From Combretum micranthum (taxonomy: Eukaryota; Streptophyta; Magnoliopsida; Myrtales; Combretaceae), in contig JAMXBD010001372.1 of the NCBI GenBank assembly GCA_024138025.1, positions 186,001 to 250,000 on the forward strand: DNA of 64,000 nucleotides. The letters are read 5' to 3'. Position 1 is the stretch's first letter. Each line of letters starts with the position of its first letter. The position numbers and the translations under genes are program-made. Shown here in pieces: positions 34,373-47,405 of this stretch. Under the pieces are notes generated by a model that searched no databases, had not been told where the DNA came from, and was given only the letters and a program-made list of their open reading frames with translations.

Positions 34373-37300
34373 AAATTAACTCTATCTCCTTCCAAACATA
34401 AAACCAGTGGTTGTTTTGCTTATACATTTTTCTTCATAATTACCATGGAGAATGCATTTTTAATATGTAGTTGTAAAAATCAACATTTAGTAACAATAAT
34501 TGAGACTAAAATATACAAGAGTTATCATAGCTACTAGTGAAATGTATCTCAATAATCACCCATAATTTTGAGCATTGCCTTTAGCTACTAACATGCCTTG
34601 AGCCAACTAATGGCACCATGAAGTAATACTTTCATAAGGAGTATTCACAACAGTAAACCATTAGGAAGAGACATAAGACCCTATGTTTTATGATGATCAA
34701 AAAGTTGGTAATTCTTCTTTCATAGAAGCAAGCCACTTTAGATAAGTTAAGAATTAAAAAAAAAAAAAAGTATTTCTTTTGTAGAAATGATATATGATGA
34801 ACACAATAAAAGAGGCATAACATTAAAAGAAAAAAATAATATGCAAGAACATTTGAAGAAGGGGGCCATATAAGAGGACAATTAGCATACTTACCCTTTT
34901 ATCAAGTAATTTGAAGATCAGGATTAATTAAAGAACAACTTATTTTATTGAATGACAAGGCGAAGAACTAGTGGTTTAATATGTTATAAAAAATTATGAA
35001 GCTGTATGTCTACTAATTAAGAAAGGAACTCCTAATAGGATGATAAAGTAGTAAGCACTTGAAAGGTATTGAATTAGTGGAAGCATTGTAGTCGACAAAA
35101 TATGAATTATAAAAAGAGTAAGGAAACATATGGGCATATAATGTATAACTAACTCATTCCAAAGGACAAATATCATGTGTAAAAATATGGAGTTGACTTG
35201 AAGAATAACATATTTTAGATAAACATAAACCTTCTCTTGTCAAGCATAACAAGCCAACACATGTTTCAATTGTGAGAGTAAAAAAGGAAAATGAAATTTA
35301 TCAGCTAGGATCAAGTTTATCAATTGCTAGAGGTAAGGGATGGACAAAACACAATCAACTAAAAACATAAGGAAACAAAGAAAAAAGTATCGATTTAGAA
35401 GAAGGTGTAATGGAATCTTTCCATGTATTATGGATATCATTCTATATATAAGAATAAATGTAATGATAACAATATTACCCTAAAATACACAACCACATTC
35501 ATATGAATCAATAAAGTGTTGGAGATTTCAATGATATGTAGATCTTTGGGTTTAGCAACTCCTTTTTGTTCTAAAGTTTAAGCACATAACATTCGATGGA
35601 TAATGCCATACCTTTTCATATACAAGCAAAAGGAACTAAGAATGTATTCTTGGTATTGTCCACATAAGAATCATGGAGGTAGAAATTAAATTCATCTTGA
35701 ATTTGAAATATCATGCACAATACAAGTCATAACTTTAATCACTTTTCATTTTATGGCCATATCATTCTTGGAACATTATCAATAAATGTAATAAAGTATC
35801 CAAAACCATAAAAAAAAAATTAACATTAGTAGGTTTTCCATCCATCATAACAAACCAAATCAAAGTGAATAATAGCTTACTTATTGACTCTTGCACCAAA
35901 AAAACATGACTTAATTGGTCTAGTTGACTTTACTAACAATTGTGACTAATATGGCTATGCACTAAGATAAAGAATCTTTAAGAAGGGATTATCAAACCAG
36001 CAATACATCTCTATAGATTTGGTTAAGCAATCAAGTGAAAAATAGTAGCAGGCAATGAATATATATAGTATAGCTCATGAGACTCATATTCTTCACCAAT
36101 CATCTTCTCTATTGTTAGATCCTATATCATAAGAGAAGAAGCAAAGAATGTGATGGATAACTATAAGAAATGGTGAATTTTTATTTGCATGAATATTGAC
36201 TTTATTACCTTTTATATGTTTCAATACTTCTTATTATTAAATTGATTAGGTATTTTTCATATGAGAATATATGTTTTGCAAATATATTTTCCTAAATTAC
36301 AAAATATGGTTAAATCTGTAAACTAAAACAAACCAAATTGAAATTTTATGTTTTAGAAAACATTTTGTATCCAAACCATATAAATGGATTCAAAGCTATA
36401 AAAAATTAAATCTCATGCTTATGATTTGATTTGGTTTCAAGGGAAATTGAACCAAATTGAATCATGTCCATTCATTGCTATGGTCGATCACATTATCAGA
36501 ACTAAGAGGTATCACATTGTTCTTTTCTTCAAGGAATCTTATAACATTGCCATAATTTTTTGTGAAATCCCCATCCCCTTATTGCATTTGAAATAAACTA
36601 AAGAACATCATATGTGCATGTATCATTAGATGGATAAACTTATGTTAATCTCAAATTGCTGTGTAAGTACCATAATTATTAAATTCTAAAGAAAATGCAT
36701 ATATTGTTGGTCAATCTGATATCATTTTATGTACTCACTATCAATTCCCTAAGGAGGTGACTCTATTAATATCCTAAGACGACCTTAACCATGAAAGAAA
36801 GCTTATACCGATTGTGCCCATTAAAAATAATTATCATCTTCAACCTAAATGAAGTATGTGCTAAAGTAGGAGATACAAGTAGTGTTACCATTGATTTAAA
36901 TTAGATGACAAATTAATCAATTTACTTTCCAAAACACAAGAAAGTGAGGTAGTTACATTACACAAATTAAGGAAAGATAAATGACTATTAATCATTGTCG
37001 ATAAATGTCACAATTTTGACAAGAACATGATACCAAAGCCTTGTAATTAAAATTTCTTGTGTATGGGGGTGCTTCAATTGGGTCTCATAATGGACAATTT
37101 GGGTTAAATCAGTGTGAACTTAATTGTAGTGGCTAGTTTAGTACAAAATAAGTCGAGCTTAAATGTATAATAGTTAGGTTTTTGGTCATATCATGTAAAG
37201 CATAAGTGTCACAGCTAGATTTACTGTGAATCAAGTTTGAAAGTGAAGTAGATTTGGTTTCTTAGCACTTCTTGGTTAGGCATATTGGGAGATTAATTCT

Positions 37301-37540
37301 ATAGTATTTGTTGCTAAGGTTTGTGGTCATAAGACAATTTGAAAATAGGTTTAAGAATTGTGGTAATAGCAAACCTTTGTTCAATTGGTTATAGTGACTG
37401 CTAGGGTTTCATGGAGGTTAGTGGCATTTTAAAGGTGTGGAAGATAGAGCTAAGGTTTTGTTTAGTGATGCTAATAAATTTTGATAGGTGTGGTGGTAGT
37501 GATGGATAACTCAAATCGTAAGTACTTTTCTAACCAACCA
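34373..37540 (-). pseudogene. Copia gag-pol, heavily decayed (minus strand)
   Basis: Read downward from 37540. The gag/protease part (about 36200-37540) is too decayed to place residues. A gag-pre-integrase/integrase region at about 35300-36050 shows degenerate versions of RVNKRAI (near 35900), GIIHRMLCA (near 35612-35586), LEQKGVAKPKDLHII (near 35575-35530) and LLIHMN (near 35515). An RT start at 34370-34640 shows LVAKGNAQ, KNA(F)LHG and PPGF-like traces. Dozens of stops indicate great age. The 32529-34367 solo LTR cuts its RT. It belongs to a Copia lineage different from the 16-25 kb element. Confidence 0.7.
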
Positions 37541-37541
37541 T

Positions 37542-37553
37542 GCTCTAATACCA
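37542..37553 (-). other. Primer-binding site of the minus-strand Copia element (tRNA-iMet type)
   Basis: 'gctctaatacca' reads TGGTATTAGAGC on the minus strand, one mismatch from the TGGTATCAGAGC complementary to plant initiator tRNA-Met. It fixes the 5' end of the internal region; the 5' LTR should therefore begin at 37554 ('tattag', a mutated TG start) and extend to higher coordinates. Confidence 0.65.
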
Positions 37554-37899
37554 TATTAGTTTTGATAAAAAAATGTTGAGGTTAATATCATATTATATAA
37601 TGCAATAAATGTGAAAGATACCCTTAATTGACACATTAAATTATTCTAACACCTTACAATAATAAACCATATATTTTCAAATTAATCACGTCGAATTGAG
37701 TTAGTCCAAGTTGATTTTGATGAGAGCAAAAAAAAACCAAAATTAGATAATTGTAATCAAAGTTAAACTTAACTTGCCTTGATTCGCACTTGACTTCACA
37801 TAAAGTAGCATGTAAGGAAGTAACTTAAAATAAACTTTGAGTTAAACATGATTCAATGTTCGAATTTAAATATTGTATCTATACTTGTGTTGCTATCAA
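37554..37899 (-). repeat. Presumed 5' LTR remnant of the minus-strand Copia element
   Basis: Called only by position next to the primer-binding site. I find no second copy near 31.7 kb because that side of the element is truncated, so the outer end cannot be set. Confidence 0.3.
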
Positions 37900-38850
37900 A
37901 ATCTATAAAGGGCTTACTGTATTACAGCGGCACCTAGACACTAAGCATGAGTTAGGGGACAACATGATCAAAAGAACTAATCATGTTTTCTAGCAATTAT
38001 TTAGCCACCATGGGATGTTGTCCAAGCACAAGCTCTTTTTAAACATGGTCAAAACATTTTCATCACTTTGAAAGAAAGTTAGCATATGGACACCAGACAT
38101 TTTTCAACATGATAAGAACATTCGATCATAAAAAAAGTGATAGCACAATGCCAAGGTATGATGTTTGAACAATAGCTTGGTCTAAAACCTTTTCGCAAAT
38201 GTGCTTTTCAAGTGGCATTAGGATGCTAAGGTTATAAAGTAAGGACACCAAGCTTTTCCAAATGACATTCAGATGTCAGGGTTTAGCATTTGAACATTAG
38301 GTAATTGGGCTCAAAAGTTTGCCTGAAAAAACTAGTCGTTGGAGTGATATAATAAAAGGTAAATTTGTCCAAATCTTGCAACATCTTGTTTTTCTCCCGT
38401 AACTATAAATATGATGTTTTTAATAGATTATATTTGCTTTTGGAGAACTTTCATTTGCAAACAAACAAAGTTCATCAATTGTCTTAATATGTAATTATCT
38501 CTTGTTCCTTTTTTGCAAATTTGTAGAGAGAGAAATTTTAGTGGTACATTTGGGTGTAATTTTGCAAATTGTATAACAACACTACTCTTATAAGTTTTTT
38601 GAGTTTATATGAAATTTATATAGCTCCTTGGGAACAAATTGGATTGAGTGATTAGTAAAAATAGTGCAAAGTTCTCTTACCCTCTTTCTTTTACATTTCT
38701 AGCATTATACTATTATGGTTTATCTTGTTATTATTGCTTGGTTTGCTAAATTGTGATTAAAATTGAAAAATTAATTAAAATTGGTGATAAAATCATTCAC
38801 CATCCCCTTTCTTGAGTTTTTTCTAGTCTATTTTCAAATTTTAAATTGAC
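37900..38850 (+). repeat. SIRE-like Copia LTR remnant
   Basis: Contains a block 'aaaactagtcgttggagtga' with a downstream TATA-like 'aactataaatatgatg', then 'aacaaacaaagttcatcaat', 'gagaaattttagtggtacat', 'tgagtgattagtaaaaatag' and 'aaatcattcaccatcccctt'. This order is familiar from SIRE/Maximus LTRs and partly repeats at 29335-30060. No PBS or coding region follows. Confidence 0.45.
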
Positions 38851-39299
38851 CTAATTGTAAATGTTCTACTTGTAAGAATCATTCATTTACGTTTTGTTAT
38901 GAATGCATTTATACAACAAGATTTGTAAGTAAAAAAAAAAAAAAATACAATAGATTTGTAATATGCAATTGTATACTAAATGCAAAACGTAAGATATTGC
39001 ATATAAGATACAAGTATATATATATATATATATATACATTATATAATATATAATATAGTGTTTTAAATAAAATAGTAGAATTTATTACTTCTAGAATGAG
39101 CAAGCATTGACCTCAACTTTTTATTTCATTATAATTATTATTATTATTTTTGCATATGTCTAGTATGAACTTTTTTTTTTAACTGTGTATTTTTTTCAGT
39201 ATGTATATATATTTATCTTTAATAAAAAAATATTTCAAAAAAAATATGCTATTACTATTATATTGAAAAAAAAATTAAGGGAAAAAAACCGCTTATAGG
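38851..39299. other. AT-rich DNA with (TA)n; no gene recognised
   Basis: Includes poly-A at 38933-38945 and (TA)n at 39014-39036. A 64-codon minus frame (38909-39103) is a low-complexity artefact. Confidence 0.4.
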
Positions 39300-42200
39300 A
39301 AACTATATTGCTTTAAAACTCTTTCCCTAAGGAGTTTTGAAAGACCAAACCATGTTTTCTATCACACTCCACAGGTTACCCTAGAAGTATAATAAGTTAT
39401 GTATCAATCCGAAATCATAGACGCTGAAATTCAACCATCTAAGACTTCTAGAGATATACATAAGCATCACACATATAGAATACTCCATGGCGTGGAACAG
39501 TTGTATAGGATCTTTGGTTGTTTAAGAATAAGAAAAACTAGATACATACAAGATACAAACAAGAATTACATTACAAAGAAGTTGGATTAAATCCTAACTA
39601 TTACAACATAAATTTTATCTAAACTACAATTCTCAAAACTTTTTTACAAATAACTTCAAATGTCTCTCTCCATCTCATAAATGTTCTTTATATTCTTTTG
39701 ATTCCTGAAATCAAACAAACAAATAGGAGTGTGAGCTCAAATAGCTCAGTGAATGACTTAATCTTATTACGTTTCAGACAATACAATCAAGTTTTATTAT
39801 CAACCATATGCAATGCTACACTCATTCATACGAAAATGCACAGTTTGGATGACCGGATTCCAAACCAATGGAGATTTACGCCCTCTCTTGGGGATTGAAG
39901 GACTAATTCAAGTCATTCACATCCAGAAGAAACTGAGAACTAAGGAAGAGAGTACTTTCTCAACTCATTGTCATTTGAAAATATATATAGATTTAACATA
40001 ACCTCAAACTTCTATTTAACAAGGTTAAGGAGGGAGGATTTCTCTTTAAACTCATTTGTTATTTATATAGATATAATCAACATAACTTCCACTTCCTTCA
40101 AAACCTCAGAGACTCTCTAATTATTAATCAATAAAGCCGACTCCAACATGAGCGACATTCTTCAGTGCCTGCTTAGTCTGTGAAGCCGATAACCCTGTAG
40201 TAGCCCTACCAGATTCGCTGTACTCTTAAAGGCACTACTACAGAATCGTAATATTAATACATGACATGAATACCATGCTAATGCAAGATACGCTATGGTG
40301 CAATAAATGTTTAGTTTATTTAATGGTCAGTTAAGGTTTATGTCAGATTATTTAGTGACCAATCAATCTTTAAACAATCCACATAACACATTCCTTAATT
40401 AATATGATTCAAGCAACTTTAACTTTTGTTATTAAAGTTTTTCAATCACAATACAACATGCATTGTACCCATCCCCACATACAATCAATTATTGTTATAA
40501 TTTAGTCTTATGCTACTACATTATAACCATAATCTATGCAATAAGATCAAAGACACTCACCTGATATCCAAGCTAAGGAGTAGAAATCTTCTAATAAATC
40601 CAAATATTGATTCATGTTTATTTCTCCTATGAAATAAAATCATAATCACTTCATATTATATATTAATCTATACTTAACTTCTTTAGTAACTTAGTATTCA
40701 TTAAGCCTATTAACCTAAATTGTAATTAAATCTATTTCATTAGCTTAACCTTATTTACTATTTATTAGTCTAAATTTTACATAATGCAAGCATTAACACT
40801 TATATTTAAGGCTATATGCAAACATACGTATATCTATCAAAACACATTCAATAATAGGACACATCATACTAACATGCTTAGTACTTCCTATAAACATAGG
40901 CATTACTATTAAAACAAATTCAATAACATAAAGTATGATATTCATGTTCATCTAACTCATTTTCTAGAAACACGTATTTAAGACAACTCATTTCCTTTAA
41001 TATCTAAAAATTAATATACTATGATTACATCTAAGTCATTTACAGGTTCAATTGATATTAACTTAGTTTAGCTAAGTTGGTTAGACTTAGTTATTTTAGT
41101 TCATTTTAGTTTACTAAAGTCTATTTATTCAAGTTGGACCTAGGTTTAGAAGCTAAATTCATTTTATACTTAACTACACACATTTAACAATCAAACATAA
41201 GTTTTAAACTTTATTTGGAAAATATAGTAACTGGAATTAATAAAAAACTTAGGCCTTGACACTTCTAAAAATTTGCAAAAATTTAAAACATGAAAATTGT
41301 AGATCTCTTTTTAAGCTTTCCATCGCCTCTTGAATCACTTAAATTCGAATTCAGATGAAAAAGTTATGATTAATTTACAAAAACATGTTGTTGTAGGGGA
41401 AATATACACGACCCGTGTACATCAATAGTGTATATCTCCTCGTTAAAGAATTTTTTCTATTGTGGCGTCACGAGTAGATATACACGACTCCTGTATAGGG
41501 GCAGTGTATAAATATACGACCCCGTATATGGAGGTAGTGCACGACTATAACTTTTCATTTCAAGCCTCTGATCAATCACGACACATACCCCCACTCCCTC
41601 TCTTACCAATACGACCTGTGTGTCTCCTATTTTCCCCTGTCATAAATTCCTTCTATTTTACATTTTTCACATACTTTTTACACATCCTATATCAAATTCA
41701 ACACAATACAAACAACCTATAACACATAAAAACAACTTTTAACACTTCAAATCTCATTCCACTTCTTCAAAACTTCATCAAATCCAACTTCATATATATA
41801 CAAAAGCTACTTATGTTTTCATCCTCCATGCTAAAATCTCCCTCATACATACATTTCATCACAAACCCAACTTCATCCTAGTTCTAAGTCATCATAAACA
41901 TGAATAAATAAGAATCAAACATAGAAAAAGAAAACTTACTTAATTTTAAGAAAAACCTAAGCATTACACTCCATCACTACCACTTCTTTTTGGTTGAAAT
42001 AACTCCCTCAAGCTTGATCTACTCTTTCCATCTTTAATCTCTCTTTTATTCTTCTCTTACGCTTGAGATTATGGGGAGGAAATGGAGAAAAGAAAGAAAA
42101 TGAAGAGAGAAAGAAGAGAGGGAAAGATAGAACTGGTGAAAGCAAAAGAGAAAGAAAAGAAGTGTAGCCCCCAAAGCCAAACAAAAAGATAAGGCATTAA

Positions 42201-43248
42201 AAAGATAGGGATTAAGGGATATTTAGGGGTATTTGATTTGTGCTTAAACCTTTATGATAATTTTCTTAAGTATAAAAAATATTTGGGACATGATTTTAGA
42301 ATTTATAGCATATAAATTATTAGTTAGAAATGAAATCCACTTTTGGAATTTAACTTTGTAAAAAGTTTATGTTTAGTTTGAGTTTGGGATTAAAACTAAT
42401 ATTTTTGAATAAGCAAATGAATTCAAAAATTCATGAGGTTTTAGAAAATGAAGTTTAGACTAAAACTCAAAGGCTTGAGACTTTGCAAAACACTTAAATC
42501 ACATATTTAGATTTTTAGAGAAATAAAACTATGGTAATTGAAGTTTAATTAAATAATTGGAAAAGATCGAGTGATTTGATTTATCTGAAAACGTTATTAT
42601 GACATATATATGATTTATAAAAATATTTAAAGTCTTGAATTTCAATTTAAATCTATCTACTAATTTATATCAATTTTTCTTATCATATTATATAATTTAT
42701 CATAATTAATGTAAGGTTATCTAAACCAAATTAGTTATTTAGTTTGGATTTGGAAATTTAGAATATAAAGCTAATACTTTTAAATAATAAATTGATTTTC
42801 AGCATTCATAGGTATTAAGAAAATAGGTTTTTGTTTCAAGTAATTAAATAGAGTCTATTATCAATTTTTTTTTATGATTGAACTTTAATAATTGGTTTTT
42901 AATTTAGAAATTGAAAAGAAAGGATTCAAATCGAAAAGTTATTGAGATGGTGAGGAAATTCGGTTTGTTGAAAAGGAGTGGGATTTCAAATTGAAGAATT
43001 TGTTTCATAAAATAGGTAAGGGAAAAGAATATTTGTAATCTCAAGTTCATGAAATTTGTTTATTAATTGTTTATTTATCTACCTAATTATACTCTATTAT
43101 TTAAATTACTTAATTTAATGGAAGTTATCAAAATTCAAATTCTAAATTAGACTCAAATTCAATAAAATAAATAATAAATTATTTGCATATTACACTAATC
43201 AATCAAAATAAAATAATTTTAGCTAAGTGAAAAATTTGGGGTATTACA
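39300..43248 (-). repeat. LTR-derived block, minus orientation ('tgtaatacccc' start)
   Basis: The plus strand ends 'ttggggtattaca' at 43248, which read on the minus strand is an LTR start TGTAATACCCC. At the other side, 39727-39760 ('aggagtgtgagctcaaatag' with 'ctcagtgaatg') resembles the 3' LTR block of Gypsy elements. Between them lies a leader-like pyrimidine-rich stretch on the minus strand (42060-42180). No gag or pol is seen. The low-coordinate end is not identified, so this may be one long solo LTR or several fragments. Open frames at 39399-40001 and 41462-41722 show no domain. Confidence 0.4.
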
Positions 43249-44253
43249 TTTTCTGTATCCCAAAAACTTCTAACGTATTTTCTTGGATTAGCACACACAA
43301 ATTTTTCCTATTGTTTATTTGATTCTGTCTTATATCTATACAAGCTTTGGGGGTTTTGGAGTATACATTTAAAGAAATAACCAAAGTATGAAATTAAAGC
43401 ACACCATAATAAATTGTCAACCAACCGGCTAATAAGAGGGTTGGCGATTAGCCAAGATAGTGATCAACCCCCTAGGACCAATTTTGGTTGCCTTCATACA
43501 AATGACTAAGTTCAGGTCATGGTCAATCAATCCAAGTTGGGGGGACCTTTATAGGCTTATAGCATTCTATTATATGGCAATCCTTTCATCGAAGTGACTA
43601 CATTTAAGGAAAATAAAATAAATTAGTATTTATTGTAGTAATATCATGTTTGTGTTTGATCTTACTTATGTTATTCCATAACAATAGTTAAGATTTCCAT
43701 ATTAAATTGTTAAATGGATCTTTATCTTTCACTTGTTAATTTATACTTTTTTTTTATATATTATGCAATTTGTAACTTAAATTTCAAATTCAATTGTAGC
43801 CCCCCTAGCAAGTTTTTTTCGTATCTTTTATATCATACCTTTGCAACAATAGTAGGGATTTTCCATATATATTGTACTTTTAGATCAAAGGAACCGTATG
43901 CCTTCTAATGTAGATTCCATAGGTGTAATTGTTTTGATCTTTATATATTAATCCACACACAAAAAACAAAAAGAAAGAAAAATCCTTATAGAAGTCCTTA
44001 TTGTTATTTTCTATATGCAATACGTGTGATCCCACATTCAAATCAATACAATATATAATCCCCAAAAATTTCTAAAATAAAGTTAATCAAAGAAAGCATA
44101 AAAATGTCCCCTTCTTTTAACCTTTTCCTCTTTAGACTTTTCATCTTTCATCTTTTTTCCCTTCACAATGGGTTACCTTGCCCCACCTATGATACTTTGA
44201 GAACAACCCATAGTGAGAACACAAACTCGCGCTACTGCTACACGCCTTGCTCC
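43249..44253. other. Upstream region of the VQ gene; no gene recognised
   Basis: AT-rich flank with short spurious frames (43714-43908 plus, 43880-44065 minus). Pyrimidine-rich tracts begin near 44100. Confidence 0.4.
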
Positions 44254-44260
44254 TTTTTAT
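44254..44260 (+). promoter_or_regulatory. Candidate TATA box of the VQ gene
   Basis: 'tttttat' followed by 'agcc' lies just before a long CT-rich tract (44285-44330), a usual plant core-promoter arrangement (TATA then Y-patch). It would give a 5'-UTR of about 480 bases, which is long, so a later start near 44660-44700, beside another CT-rich tract, is equally possible. Confidence 0.3.
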
Positions 44261-44768
44261 AGCCGAGTAGGTTTAAGAGAACACCCCTTTTCTTTGTCTG
44301 TCTCTCTTCCTCTTCCCCTTTCACCTATACCCCAAAACCCTAATTTTTATTCACCCAATTGGTAGACCAATCGAAATTTATTCAACAACCATGTCCAATG
44401 TTTGAATTATCTTCCTTCTCCATTCTTCATCACTAATATTTTGCTACAACATACAGTGAAACCATTAATTCAAAGAAAAAGCAGGTCAGAAGTCACACAA
44501 AGGAGAAAAGGTTTTATTAGCAGTGATACGTATGATATTTCCTTGGTTGATCCTTAAAAATACTATTGTCATAATAAGTGTACCATAATAGGTGTATGTT
44601 ACATATGCATGCCTTCGTTTCATAGATAGCTTCTTATAGTACAATATGGACATGTGAAGTAAGCAAATCTCTCTCTGTAATTTTTTTTTCCCATATCTCT
44701 TTCTTGTTTTTTTACCCTTCTTGGAACTCACTTTGTACGAAGTGCTCCTCTTTCTCTCTCTTTCTCTC

Positions 44769-46102
44769 ATGGATTCGGGAAATAGTGAAAGTAGTTCTCA
44801 ATCCACAAGCAGCTGCGGCGACGGCGGAGGCGGCGGCGAGTACGAATCACGCGCCCCCGCCGAGACAATCTCACCATCATTATTGTTGAACACTCTACCG
44901 AACCACCACCTCATCACACCTAACCAACAACCACCACACCAAACACACCACAACCACCACCAACAGCAACAACACCACCACCACCACCACCCAAATATAC
45001 CTCTAACCATGTTTGACCCGTTGAATAACTTCAACAGCGTAAACCAACTTGTGAATTTTGACATGGTTTGGTCGAAGGGTGTCAGATCCGACCCGAATTG
45101 CACCGATCTTGTCGGCTTGTTGCAGGCTCCTCCTGTACCAAGTCAAGGACTGAACATGTCAACTGGTTATGCTCTGATACACCAAGGTTCTGATACACAT
45201 GATGTTACTGTTCCACTTAACAACAATAGCACCACCACCAGCAACACCGTCGCTGCCGCCACCATCACCACCAACAATAATAGCGGTAACATTACCAACA
45301 ACAGCTTATTGCCAGTGCGCAACCCTAAGAAGCGATCGAGGGCATCACGCCGTGCACCAACAACGGTCTTGACCACCGACACATCGAACTTCCGAGCCAT
45401 GGTTCAAGAGTTTACTGGTATTCCCTCACCTCCATTCACATCCTCACCATTCCATCGGGGTAGGCTCGACCTTTTTGCCACAAATCCTTACCCTTTGAGA
45501 CGGCCTTTGGCTCAAAAGATACAGAAGAACCCTCTCTCCGTACCAGCTCCATTTGTTACTCGATTTGGCTCTGAGACAATCATCGACGCTCTCGCTTCGA
45601 TAGGCCCAACAACCCCGAGGAAAGATACATTTTCCAACTCTGCCTCGGTTAATAGCTTCCAACTACCACCATCGAGTTTAGTTGAAAACACCAACATGCC
45701 AACTAATCCAGTTCTCAATTTGCAGTCCCTAGTTCAAGCTCCCATTAAATTCCCATTATCGGATTCGGTCTTATCGGGTCAAAAAACCATGGACCAGTTG
45801 ATCATGGTGTTCCAGCAAATGTCCAGTCTCATGGAAACATGGGAAACTATATTTTTGAAGAACTTGGTTTGAGTCACGGTGGTAATAATGTCATCACCAC
45901 ACAACCACAAGCGAACCGGAACGATCAAGGTCTGTTGGGATTACTTAATGGAGGCGACTATGGTGATTCCGATCATCATCAAGCTATCACAAGTGGGAAG
46001 ATCAATTGTTCCAATTCTTCTGCAACCGAGTGTCGTGGTGATAATAATGTGAATTCAAGAACTGAAGGTATGGTCGAATCGTGGATAAGATCTTCTGACT
46101 AG
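44769..46102 (+). CDS. VQ-motif protein, nuclear WRKY partner; frame broken near 45781
   Basis: VQ proteins bind WRKY transcription factors (and MAP kinases) in the nucleus and tune defence and growth programmes. The signature FRAMVQEFTG (FxxxVQxxTG) is at 45390-45419, about residues 208-217, directly after a basic stretch, KKRSRASRRAP, a likely nuclear signal. The N-terminus MDSGNSESSSQS is a family hallmark, so I start at 44769, not at the in-frame ATG at 44721. A His/Gln/Asn-rich tract (residues about 50-77) and FDMVWSKGVRSDPNCTDL follow. The frame in use stops at 45870-45872, but the family-like C-terminus, ending EGMVESWIRSSD, is encoded in another frame through 46102. One missing base in the A6 run at 45781-45786 would explain this. 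Full length would be about 444 residues; no intron is needed, as usual for this family. The VQ motif itself is unaffected. Confidence 0.9.
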
Positions 46103-47249
46103 AGAATACCATTCAATGGTAACACCATATCACGTGATTAGAAAAATAATATACAAACATATTTATAAAATTTAAACATATGCTAGGAAAATATAGCAAA
46201 CAGCTTTTGCAATTATTATTATACATATTTTAAAAATTTCATCAGTATTTAGCGATTATTGATCAATTTACGTGATGTGTTTTTATCATCGAAGTGGTAT
46301 CATTAAATATGATTTTGGAGATGATATGTACTTTTGGGTTTAGTGGTGATTTGGATAAGCCTTTTGTTTCACAGTGTTTTTCCTTTTTTTTTTTTTCACC
46401 TTGATCAATTATGTGTAAATAATTACATTATGGATTAGTTTCTTTATTTTTCTGACATATATATTTCATAATCATTAACAAAGGATGCCTATGGTTGTAT
46501 CATGATTAGCATATATATTTGTACAAACGATGCCCTCATGATTTATAGTCATTAGTGAAAATTGCTTTGTGGTAGCTCTTCTTTTTATGAATGAATGATG
46601 AATGATGATGAGGAGGAGGAAGGTTTTTCTTTTATCTAAATGGCTTGCTGTCTGTCCCTGCCATCCGTATACTTTGTTGTGTTAAAGTGTTACTCCATTT
46701 TAGAATTTTCTTTTATCTACCCTTGTACTGTTATGGATGTCATAGAAAATGGTAGGTCTAGAAAAGTTTTTATTTTATTTTATTTTCCCTCCGGTGGGAG
46801 CTCCGAACCTGATAATATCATTAGACCATAAATTCATTATTAAAAATAAATGTTTGAGGTCCCTTAAGTCTTGAGTTCCAGTTTGGTACGTAGTTTTGTT
46901 GATTACATTTATATATATTTTGGATTTAGTAAAATAAACTGACTTATAATTATGTATTAATTGCTTATTTTGGTATGATGATAAATATTTTTCATTTGAA
47001 ATAGTATCCAAATGTTAAGGATCGTGGGGCAGAACTTATAAAAATGGTAACATTGATCTGTTGTTTAAGGTTCAAATGCTACAAGATAGGATTATTCTTG
47101 ATAATTAGAGGGGGAATAAACGTTACACCGTGTGTTTTAGTGCTTTTTTTCATTTGTTGATTTCTATACCCTGTTATGTTTTTGTGTTTTCTATTTTTGT
47201 AAACTATGTCAGGTTTTATGTTTGTTGAAAATTCTATGCTTTTGAATTA
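46103..47249. other. 3' flank of the VQ gene; no further gene
   Basis: AT-rich 3'-UTR and intergenic DNA. Short 'aataat/aaataa' poly(A)-like signals occur, for example near 46144, but none is decisive. Open frames at 46640-46831 and 46775-47011 have no domain. Confidence 0.4.
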
Positions 47250-47405
47250 ATTTTGACGGGACCGTTTTTATCACTACCTAACGACTCAGCTATAATCAAT
47301 CATGATTGAATTATCAAAATAATTAATATTTTATTTATCATATTTATTTTAACAATTCGATTAATAACGGAATGATCCTATCAACGTATCATATAAGCTC
47401 CCATG
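47250..47405. repeat. MITE-like repeat, family C
   Basis: Contains 'ataatcaatcatgattgaat', 'atcaaaataattaatatttt', 'atatttattttaacaattcg' and 'tatcatataagctccc', in the same order as the copy at 11284 and inverted relative to those at 63.1 and 63.8 kb. Confidence 0.5.

Noticed and set aside
39014..39036. (TA)n tract as a regulatory site
   Set aside because: Simple microsatellite; similar runs occur many times across the window.
44486..45103. Minus-strand ORFs opposite the VQ gene (94 and 101 codons)
   Set aside because: One is the complement of the CT-rich leader, the other of the His/Gln tract (poly-Trp/Cys translation); both are shadows.
45167..45718. Three further minus-strand ORFs within the VQ gene
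   Set aside because: Shadow frames of the coding strand; no domains.
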